Source: Desulfotomaculum sp.
GTDB taxonomy: Bacteria; Bacillota; Desulfotomaculia; Desulfotomaculales; Nap2-2B
NCBI GenBank assembly: GCA_003485325.1
Contig: DMZI01000037.1
Location: 1-64,000, forward strand
Direction of reading: 5' to 3'
Length of the DNA stretch: 64,000 nt
Shown: positions 16,009-25,402 of the stretch, in pieces
Position numbering within the stretch: the first letter of the stretch is position 1
Layout: every line of letters starts with the position of its first letter
Translations under genes and position numbers: made by a program
The notes under the pieces: model-generated
Seen by the model: the letters and a program-made list of their open reading frames with translations, nothing else
What the model was told of the DNA's origin: nothing
Database searches by the model: none

Positions 16009-18279
16009 GTGTCCAAGATGCTCGAGAACGAATTAAAATCCGAGCTTTGTGGAATTGCCGTGATTACGTTCGCTATTTTAGGCCTGGTAAGTTTATTTAC
16101 ACACGCTGTGGGCGCGGTTGGACAATTCTTAAATCAGTGCCTTTCCGTTGCAGCCGGACAAGGAAAGTTGCTGCTTCCGGCGCTTTTTTTCCTCCTGGGA
16201 ATAAAAATTATCCGGGAGCGCAGTAAAATTAAACTCGACACGCAGGTAATCGGAACAGCGCTGCTGATGTTTTTAATCCTGAGTTTTATCCATCTTTCCA
16301 TACCTGTCGGGGCATCCTTCAATGCCGGGCAAAAAGGCGCCGGGGGAGGTATTTTAGGAGCTGCGGGAAGTTATCTGCTTCTAAAATACTTCGATATCAC
16401 GGGCAGCTATATTATCCTGTCCTCCCTGATGATCATTTCAATTGTACTTTTAACGAAACTGCCAGTCTCCCGCTTATGCAGCCTTCTGGGCAGGTATTCC
16501 GGTACAGCGGTTAAAAAGGCATATAACAAAATTGCAGATTTTATTTTTATTGAGGTTGAAGAGGGAAAGGAAAAACCCCCTGAAACAAAAAATACAAAGG
16601 CAAATACATTAATAATCAACAATAGTGAAAATACCCCGGTTTTTCTCCCGTCCCCCCTAATCCAAGGCAAGAAATCCGGCGGGGAAACGCCTATAATAAA
16701 CAGTGAAGCTCAAATCAATACGCTTTCCGAAAAAACAGGCAGGACAAAGGCGAAACAGCAGCCTATAAATTCTTCCCCGACATCCGACGATAAAACATTT
16801 TGTCTGCCGCCGACCTCATTGTTAAACTGGAAAAAAACCAGGGAACATACCGTAACGGACAGGGAAGTCAATGAAAAAATACGTGTCCTTGAAGAGACCT
16901 TGGCCAGTTTCGGAATTAACGTACGCGTTACCCAGGTAACAATCGGCCCTGCCATTACACGCTATGAAATACAGCCCCCTGTGGGTGTAAAATTAAGCAG
17001 GATTATCGGCCTTTCCGACGACTTATCCCTTGCGCTGGCCGCTTCGCATGTACGCATTGAAGCTCCCATCCCCGGCAAGGCTGCCATAGGAATCGAGGTC
17101 CCCAACAAAGAAATTTCCACTGTTCACCTTAAAGAACTGGTTGAAAGCAAAGAATTCGGCTCAGCTTCCTCAAAAATCGCGGTTGCTTTGGGTAAGGACA
17201 TATCGGGCACACCAATTGTTACGGATCTTTCCCAGATGCCCCATCTTCTTATAGCAGGGGCAACCGGATCCGGAAAGAGCGTCTGTATTAATACCATGGT
17301 GGCCAGTATCTTGTTTAAAGCCACACCTGAAGAAGTAAAAATAATTTTAATCGATCCCAAGATGGTTGAACTTACCAACTATAACGGCATTCCCCATCTG
17401 ATTACCCCTGTAGTGACAAACCCTAAAAAAGCTTCCGGAATCCTGCACTGGGCGGTTAAAGAAATGGAGCAAAGATATGATTTATTTGCCGCGGTGGGAG
17501 CAAGAGACATCATCCGGTACAACAAAATGCAGGCGGAACTTCAAAAACAATTCAATGAAGATGAATTTCCGGCCGGGTCTGTGGATGCAACCCAGACACT
17601 GAACAGTAATGGCACGCTGCCCTTAATTCTGATTATAATTGACGAGCTTTCAGACCTGATGATGATTGCGCCTGCAGAAGTGGAGGATTCCATTTGCCGG
17701 CTCGCTCAGATGGCCAGGGCCGCAGGAATACACCTTGTGCTGGCCACCCAACGGCCTTCAGTGGATGTAATCACGGGATTGATTAAGGCCAATATACCTT
17801 CACGAATTTCTTTCGCAGTATCGTCTCAGATGGATTCAAGAACTATTCTTGATACGGGCGGCGCTGAAAAATTACTTGGCAGGGGAGATATGTTATTCTT
17901 TCCCGTTGGTTCATCCAAACCGGCAAGAATCCAGGGAGCATTTTTAGCTGACAAGGACACCGAAAATTTGGTCAGTTTTCTCAAAGAACAGGCTCAGCCA
18001 AATTACAATCCGGACATGGCCAATGTGGCTGAAGAAGAAAACATTTCCTTCTTTGAACAGGATGACAATCTCCTTCCACAGGCGGTACAGTTGTTTATTG
18101 AACAGGGAAACGCCTCGGTTTCAATGCTTCAGAGAAGGTTTCATATCGGATATGCCCGGGCGGCAAGGTTGGTTGACATTATGGAGCAGCGTGGAATAGT
18201 AGGCAGTTTCGAAGGAAGTAAACCCCGCTCAATCTTAATGACCCTGGAGCAATTCCAGCAATCCTTCAAACAAATTTAA
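16009..18279 (+). CDS. spoIIIE: DNA translocase FtsK/SpoIIIE
   Basis: 756 residues. Four N-terminal membrane segments (about 15-165) are followed by a variable linker (about 185-280), the alpha/beta motor domain with Walker A GATGSGKSVCINT and Walker B LILIIIDELSDLMM, and the C-terminal gamma winged helix (VSMLQRRFHIGYARAARLVD) that reads KOPS-like sequences. It pumps DNA through the division or sporulation septum. In spore formers one such protein moves the chromosome into the forespore. The GTG start has a good ribosome site. The gene stands alone between the divergent sigma gene and a structured leader. Confidence 0.93.
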   Translation: MSKMLENELKSELCGIAVITFAILGLVSLFTHAVGAVGQFLNQCLSVAAGQGKLLLPALFFLLGIKIIRERSKIKLDTQVIGTALLMFLILSFIHLSIPVGASFNAGQKGAGGGILGAAGSYLLLKYFDITGSYIILSSLMIISIVLLTKLPVSRLCSLLGRYSGTAVKKAYNKIADFIFIEVEEGKEKPPETKNTKANTLIINNSENTPVFLPSPLIQGKKSGGETPIINSEAQINTLSEKTGRTKAKQQPINSSPTSDDKTFCLPPTSLLNWKKTREHTVTDREVNEKIRVLEETLASFGINVRVTQVTIGPAITRYEIQPPVGVKLSRIIGLSDDLSLALAASHVRIEAPIPGKAAIGIEVPNKEISTVHLKELVESKEFGSASSKIAVALGKDISGTPIVTDLSQMPHLLIAGATGSGKSVCINTMVASILFKATPEEVKIILIDPKMVELTNYNGIPHLITPVVTNPKKASGILHWAVKEMEQRYDLFAAVGARDIIRYNKMQAELQKQFNEDEFPAGSVDATQTLNSNGTLPLILIIIDELSDLMMIAPAEVEDSICRLAQMARAAGIHLVLATQRPSVDVITGLIKANIPSRISFAVSSQMDSRTILDTGGAEKLLGRGDMLFFPVGSSKPARIQGAFLADKDTENLVSFLKEQAQPNYNPDMANVAEEENISFFEQDDNLLPQAVQLFIEQGNASVSMLQRRFHIGYARAARLVDIMEQRGIVGSFEGSKPRSILMTLEQFQQSFKQI

Positions 18280-18319
18280 ACTTCAAAAGAATATATCTCC
18301 TGGCTTAAATATAAATTTA

Positions 18320-18328
18320 TGCTATACT
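18320..18328 (+). promoter_or_regulatory. Extended -10 promoter
   Basis: TGCTATACT (18320-18328) fits an extended -10 element (TGn-TATAAT). It lies just before a structured leader and the 53-residue membrane protein gene. The -35 is weak. Confidence 0.4.
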
Positions 18329-18340
18329 GTTTATAAATTA

Positions 18341-18402
18341 AAACAGGTTCCGGTCTGGTGAGGGCTCTTTAAAAGCGTCTCAATAGCAGAAACTTGTTTT
18401 TT
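18341..18402 (+). ncRNA. Structured leader ending in a terminator-like stem
   Basis: ACAGGTT (18342-18348) pairs with AACTTGT (about 18391-18397) across an inner region with its own potential pairing, followed at once by TTTTTT. The element lies between the extended -10 and the 53-residue ORF, so it may be a transcription attenuator. I could not match it to a riboswitch class that I know. Confidence 0.35.
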
Positions 18403-18450
18403 ATACATCCGGTTTTTCTATGTGTGAGATTTATCTTCTGGGGAAGTTAA

Positions 18451-18612
18451 ATGGCTAAAGAAAAAGCAGGTAAAAAAACGCAGGAAATTAGTCAGGTTGA
18501 AACGATAGCTCAAATCGTTCAGCGGACAAAAAAGGACATACTCTGGGTGGGAGTATGCATTGTTGTATCTGTAGTTATAAGCCTGATTGCCGGTCAGCTG
18601 ATCAAGTTCTAA
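18451..18612 (+). CDS. 53-residue single-helix membrane protein
   Basis: ATG to TAA, 53 codons. A charged N-terminal half (KEKAGKKTQE, then VETIAQIVQRTKKD) is followed by one membrane helix (WVGVCIVVSVVISLIAGQLI) and KF at the end. The layout of soluble, possibly helical segment plus C-terminal anchor is typical of small regulatory membrane proteins; I do not recognise a family. The ribosome site is weak (GGGGAAG). It has its own apparent promoter and leader and ends 2 bases before the convergent uvrB stop. Confidence 0.6.
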   Translation: MAKEKAGKKTQEISQVETIAQIVQRTKKDILWVGVCIVVSVVISLIAGQLIKF

Positions 18613-18614
18613 TT

Positions 18615-20648
18615 TTAGTGAATATCCTGGTTGGTAGTCAAATCCTTATTCCTGCCATGCAACTCCAGCCGCAGTTCAATAATCAAATCTCTTAGTTCGG
18701 CAGCCCGTTCAAATTCGAGTTTTCGCGCAGATTCACGCATTTCCCTTTCCAGCTTGATTATTATTTGCTTAAACTCTTTTTTGTTGGCGCCCTTTTTGAC
18801 ATAACCGCCATTGGGCCGTTTTTTCCCCTTTACAACAGGGTGGGTAGCCTCAATCAAGTCCCGTACAGCCTTCTGTACCGTCCGGGGTGTAATGCCGTAT
18901 TTCCGGTTGTATTCCACCTGAAGCCTGCGCCGCCGTTCAGTTTCCCCGATAGCTCTTTTCATAGAATCAGTTACCTGATCGGCATACATGATAACCTTTC
19001 CTTCAACATTCCGGGCAGCCCTGCCAATTGTCTGGATAAGTGAACGCTCGGAGCGGAGAAAACCCTCTTTGTCCGCGTCAAGGATAACTACAAGACTTAC
19101 TTCAGGCAGATCCAGGCCTTCCCTTAACAGATTAATGCCCACCAGAACATCAAATGCCCCCAAACGAAGGTCCCGTATTATTTCCATACGCTCCAGGGCG
19201 TTGATGTCTGAATGCATGTAGCGCGTCTGTATATTAAAACCTACCAGGTAATCGGTTAAATCTTCCGCCATTTTCTTGGTCAGGGTGGTTACAAGGACAC
19301 GCTGCTTTTTGGCTACACGGCTGCGTATTTCTCCGAGCAGATCATCTATCTGGCCGCGTGTCGGACGAACGGAAAGTTCGGGATCTACCAGGCCTGTAGG
19401 CCTGACGATTTGCTCGACAACCCGTCTGCTTCGCTCGATTTCGTATGGCCCGGGAGTCGCTGATGAAAAAATCACCCGTTTAATCCTTTTTTCAAATTCA
19501 CCAAATTTTAGAGGCCTGTTGTCAAAAGCGGAAGGCAAACGAAAACCGTGCTCAATCAATGTTTCTTTGCGTGATCGATCCCCCTCATACATCCCTCTTA
19601 CCTGAGGTATTGAAACATGGGATTCATCAATAAACATAAGAAAGTCGTCAGGGAAATAATCAATTAGCGTATAAGGAGGTTCTCCCGGCAGTCTTCCGGT
19701 CAAGTGGCGTGAATAATTTTCGATGCCTTTGCAGTAGCCCATCTCGCGCATCATTTCTATTTCATAATTTACACGTTGCTCCAAACGCTGGTATTCCAGG
19801 ATTCTACCCATGGAATTCAATTCTGCAAGCCGGTCTTTTAATTCAATTTCTATATTTGAAATAGCCCTCTCCAGCCTGGATCGTGAAACCGTATAATGGC
19901 TGGCTGGGAAAATTGAAACATGCTGGCGTTCACCCAGCGCCTCACCGCTGACAACATCGAATTCAAGCAGGCGCTCAATCTGATCACCCTGGAAATCAAC
20001 CCGCACGGCCCTTTCGGTGTAAGAGGCCGGGTATATTTCCACTATGTCTCCCAAGACACGAAAAGTCCCGCGGGTAAAACTTATATCGTTGCGCTGATAC
20101 TGTATATCCACCAGTTTCCGTAACAACGCGCCGCGTTCGAAGACAGCTCCTTTACGAAGTGAAATTACCAGATCCCTGTATTCCCCCGGATCACCAAGAC
20201 CGTAAATACAGGAAACGCTGGCCACAATGATCACATCCTGCCTTTCAAAGAGAGAACAGGTTGCGGAATGGCGCAGTTTATCAATTTCCTCATTTACTGA
20301 GGAGTCTTTCTCAATATATGTATCCGTTTGTGGAATATAAGCTTCCGGCTGATAGTAGTCATAATAACTGATAAAATACTCAACGGCATTAAGAGGAAAG
20401 AACTCCTTAAACTCACCGCAAAGTTGTGCGGCAAGTGTTTTGTTGGGAGCCAGGACAAGCGTGGGGCGTTGAACAGCCTGAATTACCTGAGCCATCGTAT
20501 ATGTTTTTCCGCTGCCTGTAACCCCCAGCAAAGTCTGCATGGGAAAACCCTTGTTTATGCCGTCGATAAGCTCAAAGATGGCTTTTTGCTGGTCACCGCG
20601 GGGTTCGAAATTAGATTTTAATTCAAAATTCAAGTTCTCCCACTTCAC
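18615..20648 (-). CDS. uvrB: Excinuclease ABC subunit B
   Basis: 677 residues, the normal length. It is the damage-verifying helicase subunit of nucleotide excision repair and works with UvrA and UvrC. Walker A is [15 protein letters not shown]; the beta-hairpin region [20 protein letters not shown], helicase motif [11 protein letters not shown], and QTIGRAARN in the second helicase half are all present. The C-terminal UVR domain ([20 protein letters not shown]) binds UvrC. GTG start. uvrA is not in the window. The lipoprotein gene lies 16 nt upstream in the same direction. Confidence 0.97.
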   Translation of the reverse strand: MKWENLNFELKSNFEPRGDQQKAIFELIDGINKGFPMQTLLGVTGSGKTYTMAQVIQAVQRPTLVLAPNKTLAAQLCGEFKEFFPLNAVEYFISYYDYYQPEAYIPQTDTYIEKDSSVNEEIDKLRHSATCSLFERQDVIIVASVSCIYGLGDPGEYRDLVISLRKGAVFERGALLRKLVDIQYQRNDISFTRGTFRVLGDIVEIYPASYTERAVRVDFQGDQIERLLEFDVVSGEALGERQHVSIFPASHYTVSRSRLERAISNIEIELKDRLAELNSMGRILEYQRLEQRVNYEIEMMREMGYCKGIENYSRHLTGRLPGEPPYTLIDYFPDDFLMFIDESHVSIPQVRGMYEGDRSRKETLIEHGFRLPSAFDNRPLKFGEFEKRIKRVIFSSATPGPYEIERSRRVVEQIVRPTGLVDPELSVRPTRGQIDDLLGEIRSRVAKKQRVLVTTLTKKMAEDLTDYLVGFNIQTRYMHSDINALERMEIIRDLRLGAFDVLVGINLLREGLDLPEVSLVVILDADKEGFLRSERSLIQTIGRAARNVEGKVIMYADQVTDSMKRAIGETERRRRLQVEYNRKYGITPRTVQKAVRDLIEATHPVVKGKKRPNGGYVKKGANKKEFKQIIIKLEREMRESARKLEFERAAELRDLIIELRLELHGRNKDLTTNQDIH

Positions 20649-20664
20649 TGATCAGTTTTTTAAG

Positions 20665-21984
20665 TTATTCGCCGCCGGCGCCTTCACTTCCTTCTGAACT
20701 CCCTTTACCGGCCTGCCCTTCCTGGACCGATTCAATATTCTTTATCTCACCCGGAATCTCGACCTCTACTTTCTTTCCTTCCTGGGTCGTAATTTTTAAC
20801 TTGGTCTTGGCATTATTCTGTTTGCTGCCTGAGCCGCCTTGTCCCTGGCTCTGGCTGCTTCCGCTATCCCCGCTGTTTTCCTGGCTTTCACTTCCCTGTT
20901 CCTTGCTTTCCTGCCTGCCTCCCTGCTTTTGTTCCTTGCTCCAACGCTGTTCAAGCAGGTAGGAGTTGTTTTTTTGAATCAGCTGTACAGGGACGATCCT
21001 GGCTGGAACACCGTAATCTCCGTTTAAAATACGGTTATCATACTGCAAGCTGCCCGTTTTGGAAAGGCTGACCGCCGCGTCATAGGCATACTGGCCGACT
21101 AATTCGGGCATGGTATCTATCTCTGCATTATGTTCACCTTCAATTAACGCCCGTGAAGATTCCTCATCCGCCCCCACCCCGACTGTGATCACATAATGAC
21201 TGGAACCCCGGAATTGCAATGCTTTTACATACTCCATAACGAGGCGGCTGTCAGTGGCCAATATGGCGTCAATCCCGCTGTTGTTATATTTATTTAAAAA
21301 CTGGTCCGCTGTCATCGCGCCCAATCCGGGCTCATTCTTAAGACAGACGATTTCTTCGATAATCTTTACACGCGGCTCTTTATTTAACTCATCCCGGATT
21401 CCGGCAACTATTTCGTTTGAAATTTGATCCCTCTGGTCCCCCCTTAAAATAAAAGTATTCAAAAATTGGCGCCTTTCTACTCCGGGGAAAACCTGATTTG
21501 TGTAACCGCCATTAAGCGCCTTAAGCAGGTAAATTGCTTCCAACCTGCCGGCTAGAATATGGTCTGAAGTTATATAGCCGTCTACCGGAACATTCCTTGG
21601 CAAAGTTTCCAGGGCTAACACTTTTATGTTTGCCCTTTTAAAACGTTCGATAACCGGATTAACCGACGTTGGATCTACAGGTTGGACAATTAAAGCTTTC
21701 AGCTGTTTTGTTCCCTTCTGCAAAAGCTGATCGAGCTGTTTGATTTGTTCCTGGGCGTCGTTTTTCGCATCTAAAAATTCAATTTTGGTATCTTCTTTTT
21801 TACTTCTCTTCATCATTTCCTGCTGGATGATTTTGTTTCCGTCCAGCCGCAAATCAGAAAAGGATACGGCAAGGTTAAGACTCTCACTGATTGGTTTTCT
21901 TTCTGCTTGCTGACCGCAGCCGTTTACTATAACGAGGCATACCGCTATTATTAACGGGAATATCCGTTTTAACGCAATGAGCAT
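20665..21984 (-). CDS. Substrate-binding lipoprotein (sugar-type) with low-complexity tail
   Basis: 439 residues. A lipoprotein signal ends in VNGC (Cys23). Residues about 35-335 form a periplasmic-binding-protein fold of the ribose/xylose type (AVSFSDLRLDGNKI, ALIVQPVDPTSVNPVIERFK, ILATDSRLV, GQYAYDAAVSLSK). The last hundred residues are extraordinarily rich in Gln, Ser, Gly and Glu, interrupted by KLKITTQEGKKVEVEIPGEI. No ABC permease or ATPase is nearby, so it may be a sensor-partner or wall-associated binding protein rather than part of a local transporter. It is upstream of uvrB. Confidence 0.75.
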   Translation of the reverse strand: MLIALKRIFPLIIAVCLVIVNGCGQQAERKPISESLNLAVSFSDLRLDGNKIIQQEMMKRSKKEDTKIEFLDAKNDAQEQIKQLDQLLQKGTKQLKALIVQPVDPTSVNPVIERFKRANIKVLALETLPRNVPVDGYITSDHILAGRLEAIYLLKALNGGYTNQVFPGVERRQFLNTFILRGDQRDQISNEIVAGIRDELNKEPRVKIIEEIVCLKNEPGLGAMTADQFLNKYNNSGIDAILATDSRLVMEYVKALQFRGSSHYVITVGVGADEESSRALIEGEHNAEIDTMPELVGQYAYDAAVSLSKTGSLQYDNRILNGDYGVPARIVPVQLIQKNNSYLLEQRWSKEQKQGGRQESKEQGSESQENSGDSGSSQSQGQGGSGSKQNNAKTKLKITTQEGKKVEVEIPGEIKNIESVQEGQAGKGSSEGSEGAGGE

Positions 21985-22122
21985 TTATATCCCTCCTGTT
22001 TTTAAACCTATCAATATTATGCTTAATCCAGGAAGCAAATATGAAATCCGCATGAATATGTACTTAATTCCAAATTTCAGTCATACAAATTAATTCAGGA
22101 TGAAAAAGAAAGGTGTGATTGG

Positions 22123-22425
22123 ATGGAAATACTTAAGTATTACTGGCAGCGGTTTTGCAGGCTTTTTGTGGAAAAACGGCCTGCTGAACGGTTGTTTACT
22201 ATTCTTGATTCTGTAGATGAATCACGAAGGTCCTGGCAGGCGGCGTTAAAGGAATTTAATCTTGCAGAAAAAGATTTTATCGATTATTCAAGCTATAAAA
22301 TAATTGCCTCCCAAAAAAGGTATATTTATTTGTTGCGGCAGGCACAAAACCTCGGAGCAACCTCCTGGCCGGCAAATGAACTGAAACCACTGGCATCAAG
22401 CCTGCCCGTGACTAATGATAATTAA
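22123..22425 (+). CDS. DUF2508 (YaaL-like) protein
   Basis: 100 residues. The central pattern (LDSVDESRRSWQAALKEFN, then YSSYKIIASQKRYIYLLRQA) corresponds to the small DUF2508/YaaL proteins of Firmicutes, whose function is unknown. A ribosome site AAAGGTG precedes the ATG. In Bacillus the gene sits near recR and bofA; here it is alone, and its stop overlaps the convergent uracil-DNA glycosylase by 4 bases. Confidence 0.7.
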   Translation: MEILKYYWQRFCRLFVEKRPAERLFTILDSVDESRRSWQAALKEFNLAEKDFIDYSSYKIIASQKRYIYLLRQAQNLGATSWPANELKPLASSLPVTNDN

Positions 22426-23060
22426 CAATATGCTGAGTAATGGCCGGGGTCTACAAGCTCGCGGTACTTGGCCACTACCTGCTTGAAATCTTCCCAGGTT
22501 TCCTTTTTCAGGTTTGGATTGCGCAAGAGGGCCGCCGGATGGTATGTGGGCATTATATAAAGTTCACCTTTTTTTACCCAGTTGCCCCTTTCACGTGTTA
22601 TTTTGCCCTTTGGATCCAGTAAAGCCTGTAGAGCGGCGGCGCCAAGCAAAACAAGGATCTTTGGCTTTAGAATTCGCAACTGGGCCTGCAGGTTAGGGCT
22701 GCAGGCTATAATCTCTTCTGCGATGGGAGTTCTGTTGCCCGGAGGCCGGCACTTGACAACATTAAGGATGTATGCGTGGCTGAATCTTTCAAAACCGCAG
22801 ACCTGCAGGATTTTATCCAGCAATTGCCCTGCCCTGCCAACGAACGGCCTGCCCTGCAAATCTTCATCTGCTCCCGGTCCCTCACCGCAAAGCACCAGGT
22901 TTGCTTTTGGACTGCCTTCTCCAAATACCACGCCCCGGCATCCGCTGCGCAGGGCGCATCTGTTACAGGTTTTTACCTTCACTTCCAGTTCGGCAAGATT
23001 ATCGAACCCGGAAAGGTCCCAAACCGGATTGGACAATAAGTTATGTTCGTCAAAAAACAA
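22422..23060 (-). CDS. Uracil-DNA glycosylase, family 4 (iron-sulfur)
   Basis: 212 residues. It removes uracil from DNA. The N-terminal cysteines CNRCALRSGC with later Cys residues are those of the 4Fe-4S cluster of family 4 enzymes. The active-site motif GEGPGADEDLQGRPFVGRAG and the C-terminal MPTYHPAALLRNP motif are intact. Upstream, at 54 nt and in the same direction, is the CooT-like gene. Confidence 0.92.
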   Translation of the reverse strand: MFFDEHNLLSNPVWDLSGFDNLAELEVKVKTCNRCALRSGCRGVVFGEGSPKANLVLCGEGPGADEDLQGRPFVGRAGQLLDKILQVCGFERFSHAYILNVVKCRPPGNRTPIAEEIIACSPNLQAQLRILKPKILVLLGAAALQALLDPKGKITRERGNWVKKGELYIMPTYHPAALLRNPNLKKETWEDFKQVVAKYRELVDPGHYSAYC

Positions 23061-23114
23061 TCCCGTACCCCTCCTGCATATGTTTAGAAGATAAATACAA
23101 CAGGAAATAAGGGG

Positions 23115-23303
23115 TTATTCCTTTTCCAGGATTATTTTATGGTCAACCAGAGCAAGCTCGGCAATCTTTGCTTTGATTATTTTACGCCGGCCAAAAATAT
23201 CTTCCAGGATAAGGCCGTCTTCCCGGGGAATTACTTTATCCACGGATTCGAAAAACAACTCCTCAAGACCGCCTTCGCGCAGATATGCGTTTGCTTCACA
23301 CAA
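23115..23303 (-). CDS. CooT-like nickel-binding protein
   Basis: 62 residues from a revised TTG start at 23303, giving Met-Cys-Glu-Ala-Asn-Ala-Tyr. This places Cys at position 2, where the CooT family has its nickel-binding cysteine. A longer frame from 23318 would bury that Cys. GGTGGTGGG lies about 5 nt before the chosen start as ribosome site. The rest (VDKVIPREDGLILEDIFG, then IIKAKIAELALVDHKIILEK) fits the CooT-like small beta protein. CooT assists nickel insertion into CO dehydrogenase in Rhodospirillum; here no CO dehydrogenase is adjacent, so its client is unknown. Confidence 0.7.
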   Translation of the reverse strand: MCEANAYLREGGLEELFFESVDKVIPREDGLILEDIFGRRKIIKAKIAELALVDHKIILEKE

Positions 23304-23509
23304 AACGCCCACCACCAAAAATAATAAACTACCGCGTTGCTGCAGCCGCTTTAAAAAATTATATTACCCTTCAAATTAACTTGTCAACGGTCATCTTTTA
23401 AGGGCCAGCGATACCAGTGGGAAAGTGCCTTTTCAGTACTATAACTTTTAGAAAAACCACTCTTTCCTAGTTCAAGGCCGGGCGGCGGCGCCTCCAGAAA
23501 TACCAGGAT

Positions 23510-24559
23510 TTAAGGTAGTATAATAATGTTAGTTACCACAGGACGCTCTTTGCCGTCTGAAGGACGGTTTAAGACATTGCCCTCGAATACAAATGAACTT
23601 GATCCACCGCCATCTAGGTTATAAGCCTCAATTATACCAAATTCAATCAACTTAATCTGCAGGTCTTCTAAAGTAACTCCACTGCTCCAATCAGCTTGGC
23701 GCCCATCAACAACAGCTAAAATCAAATCGTCATTGCCGTATTCACCGATAATGGTCCTGGGTTGTTTCTGATTCTGCCACTTAATAGGTATATGTAATGG
23801 CTTGCGATTCTTTATTAAGGCAGGAACAAAACTAACCCCGGCTATCGGTTTAAGCTTTAACAACTCATTTTTTTCATAAAAAACACCACCTAGTAGTTCC
23901 CCTGTCGAATCTATTCCGGCAAAAAATAGGTCATTATGCGAAGGGTTAAACCCACCAATTAACTTACCGTTAATAACGGTATTGCCAATGGGCAGGGTGT
24001 ATTGCCGCCCATCCTGCATTATGTGATAAAAACCACCGCCGTTTACTCCCAGTACCGCACCGGTCCGCTTAACTGCAGCGCTGGTAATCTCGCTTTCACC
24101 CAGAGTGTCCTTGCCTAAAACTATTTGGAAAACAGCGGGATCAAATAATTTAAGCTTAGCGATATAACCCCGGTAACCTAAACCCTTAAGTTCAAATACC
24201 TTAATCTGTACCCTGTCGGAATGGTGCTCGCCAATAGGCATCCCCAACCGGTTCATTATGATCTTTTCATATATTTCATCAGACAACTTTTTTTGTGACC
24301 ATGTTTTTTGGGTGAGTTCTTTTAACATACTCTCATTCTCTTGTTGCAGACGTTCCAGTTCCACAGCGTTTAGTTTTATGAAGCCAATCTCTTGCTCCAT
24401 ATTTAAGATATCATGCTGTAGCTTTTCTGTGGACGACACTATCTTTTTCAGGGGGATTTGCATCATATCAGCGTGACCATGAAGGGCATAGTAAACACCA
24501 CACAATAAGCCGGATAAGGGAATCAGCAGGCTGACAAAAAAAATGTTAATAATCCACAT
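23510..24559 (-). CDS. Phosphodiester glycosidase (NAGPA-type) exoprotein
   Basis: 349 residues. An N-terminal membrane anchor (about 4-27) and a coiled coil (about 35-85) precede a NAGPA domain (about 150-349). Family marks are AVLGVNGGGFY, the central ILAVVDGRQADWSSGVTLED, and YNLDGGGSSSFVF near the end. NAGPA-domain proteins in Firmicutes are linked to hydrolysis of GlcNAc-phosphodiesters in wall polymers, including spore cell-wall steps. The gene overlaps the upstream coiled-coil protein by 14 nt, suggesting the two act together outside the membrane. Confidence 0.85.
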   Translation of the reverse strand: MWIINIFFVSLLIPLSGLLCGVYYALHGHADMMQIPLKKIVSSTEKLQHDILNMEQEIGFIKLNAVELERLQQENESMLKELTQKTWSQKKLSDEIYEKIIMNRLGMPIGEHHSDRVQIKVFELKGLGYRGYIAKLKLFDPAVFQIVLGKDTLGESEITSAAVKRTGAVLGVNGGGFYHIMQDGRQYTLPIGNTVINGKLIGGFNPSHNDLFFAGIDSTGELLGGVFYEKNELLKLKPIAGVSFVPALIKNRKPLHIPIKWQNQKQPRTIIGEYGNDDLILAVVDGRQADWSSGVTLEDLQIKLIEFGIIEAYNLDGGGSSSFVFEGNVLNRPSDGKERPVVTNIIILP

Positions 24560-24932
24560 TGCCGGATTCCTGCAAAATACTAAGACTTTTTTTCAGTTCT
24601 TTTAACTGTTTATCCATTTCCTCAATACGTTTTTTAACTTCCTCGCTTGCTGTTCCGGTGCTGGATAAAGTTTTATCCGTATGTGTCAGAGACTCCTTTA
24701 TAATTTTCATTTCAGTGCTTAAAGACTGTATTTTTTCCTCCAGATCCTGCACGTTTAATGCATTAGTTTCTTGAATTTCCAGGGCCATTTGGTCAATGTA
24801 CTGTCTGGCATACCAGAAACCCCCTGCGAAAAGGCCTGCCCATAAAAGTACTAGCGCTAGGATTACCCGCAACTGGTTGAAACCAACTGTTTTTTTAGCT
24901 TCCCTTTCCTTTTCCAACCCTATAACCCCCAA
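24546..24932 (-). CDS. Membrane-anchored coiled-coil protein
   Basis: Up to 128 residues. One membrane helix (about 23-43, LRVILALVLLWAGLFAGGFW) and a long outer coiled coil (about 55-120, rich in Lys and Glu). I do not recognise a family. Two TTG codons are possible starts, at 24932 and at 24917; the second has a GGGGG stretch at ribosome-site distance. The stop overlaps the start of the NAGPA-domain gene, whose own coiled coil could pair with it. Confidence 0.6.
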   Translation of the reverse strand: MGVIGLEKEREAKKTVGFNQLRVILALVLLWAGLFAGGFWYARQYIDQMALEIQETNALNVQDLEEKIQSLSTEMKIIKESLTHTDKTLSSTGTASEEVKKRIEEMDKQLKELKKSLSILQESGNVDY

Positions 24933-25402
24933 ATGGAATTATTTTAACCCTGATAGATTAGTTCACCACTTTATTCCATTCGTTTTCCATCTCCAAGCAT
25001 AACTTTTACCTAAAGATACAGGCTAAGATATAAGCTCTAACCTGCCTGTTAGTAAACGTCTTGCGTAGTATTAGTTCACTTTGCATGAATCTCGAAATCC
25101 TGAATTAATTTTCTGAGCTGTTATTGGTGGGCGATTACGCAAACATAACTGCCATTCAGCAATCAAAGGCAGCGCCTTAGCTGTTTTTTGCAGATATTAT
25201 AAACGACTTCAACGTCATAGATAATACTTTACTTGATCTATGGAGGACATATCTTTTGCATACATGGTCTGGTCTTCAAGCTGACGTAAATACCAATTAT
25301 GGATTGGCAGTAGGATCAGGGGTTCTCAGTTCAATTCTGGTAGATTTTCCTGGACAACACTTTTTGCTAATAATTAACCTATTTTTCTCTGTCTTATATT
25401 TA
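24933..25402. other. 470-base gap with no assigned gene
   Basis: No convincing gene. On the minus strand 25071-25193 is open without a start codon and reads like protein (PLIAEWQLCLRNRPPITAQK), which may be a decayed fragment. On the plus strand a weak TTG-started frame (25256-25447) with a hydrophobic C-terminus overlaps the end of the aminomutase gene. Neither can be supported. No strong terminator or repeat is visible. Confidence 0.4.
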
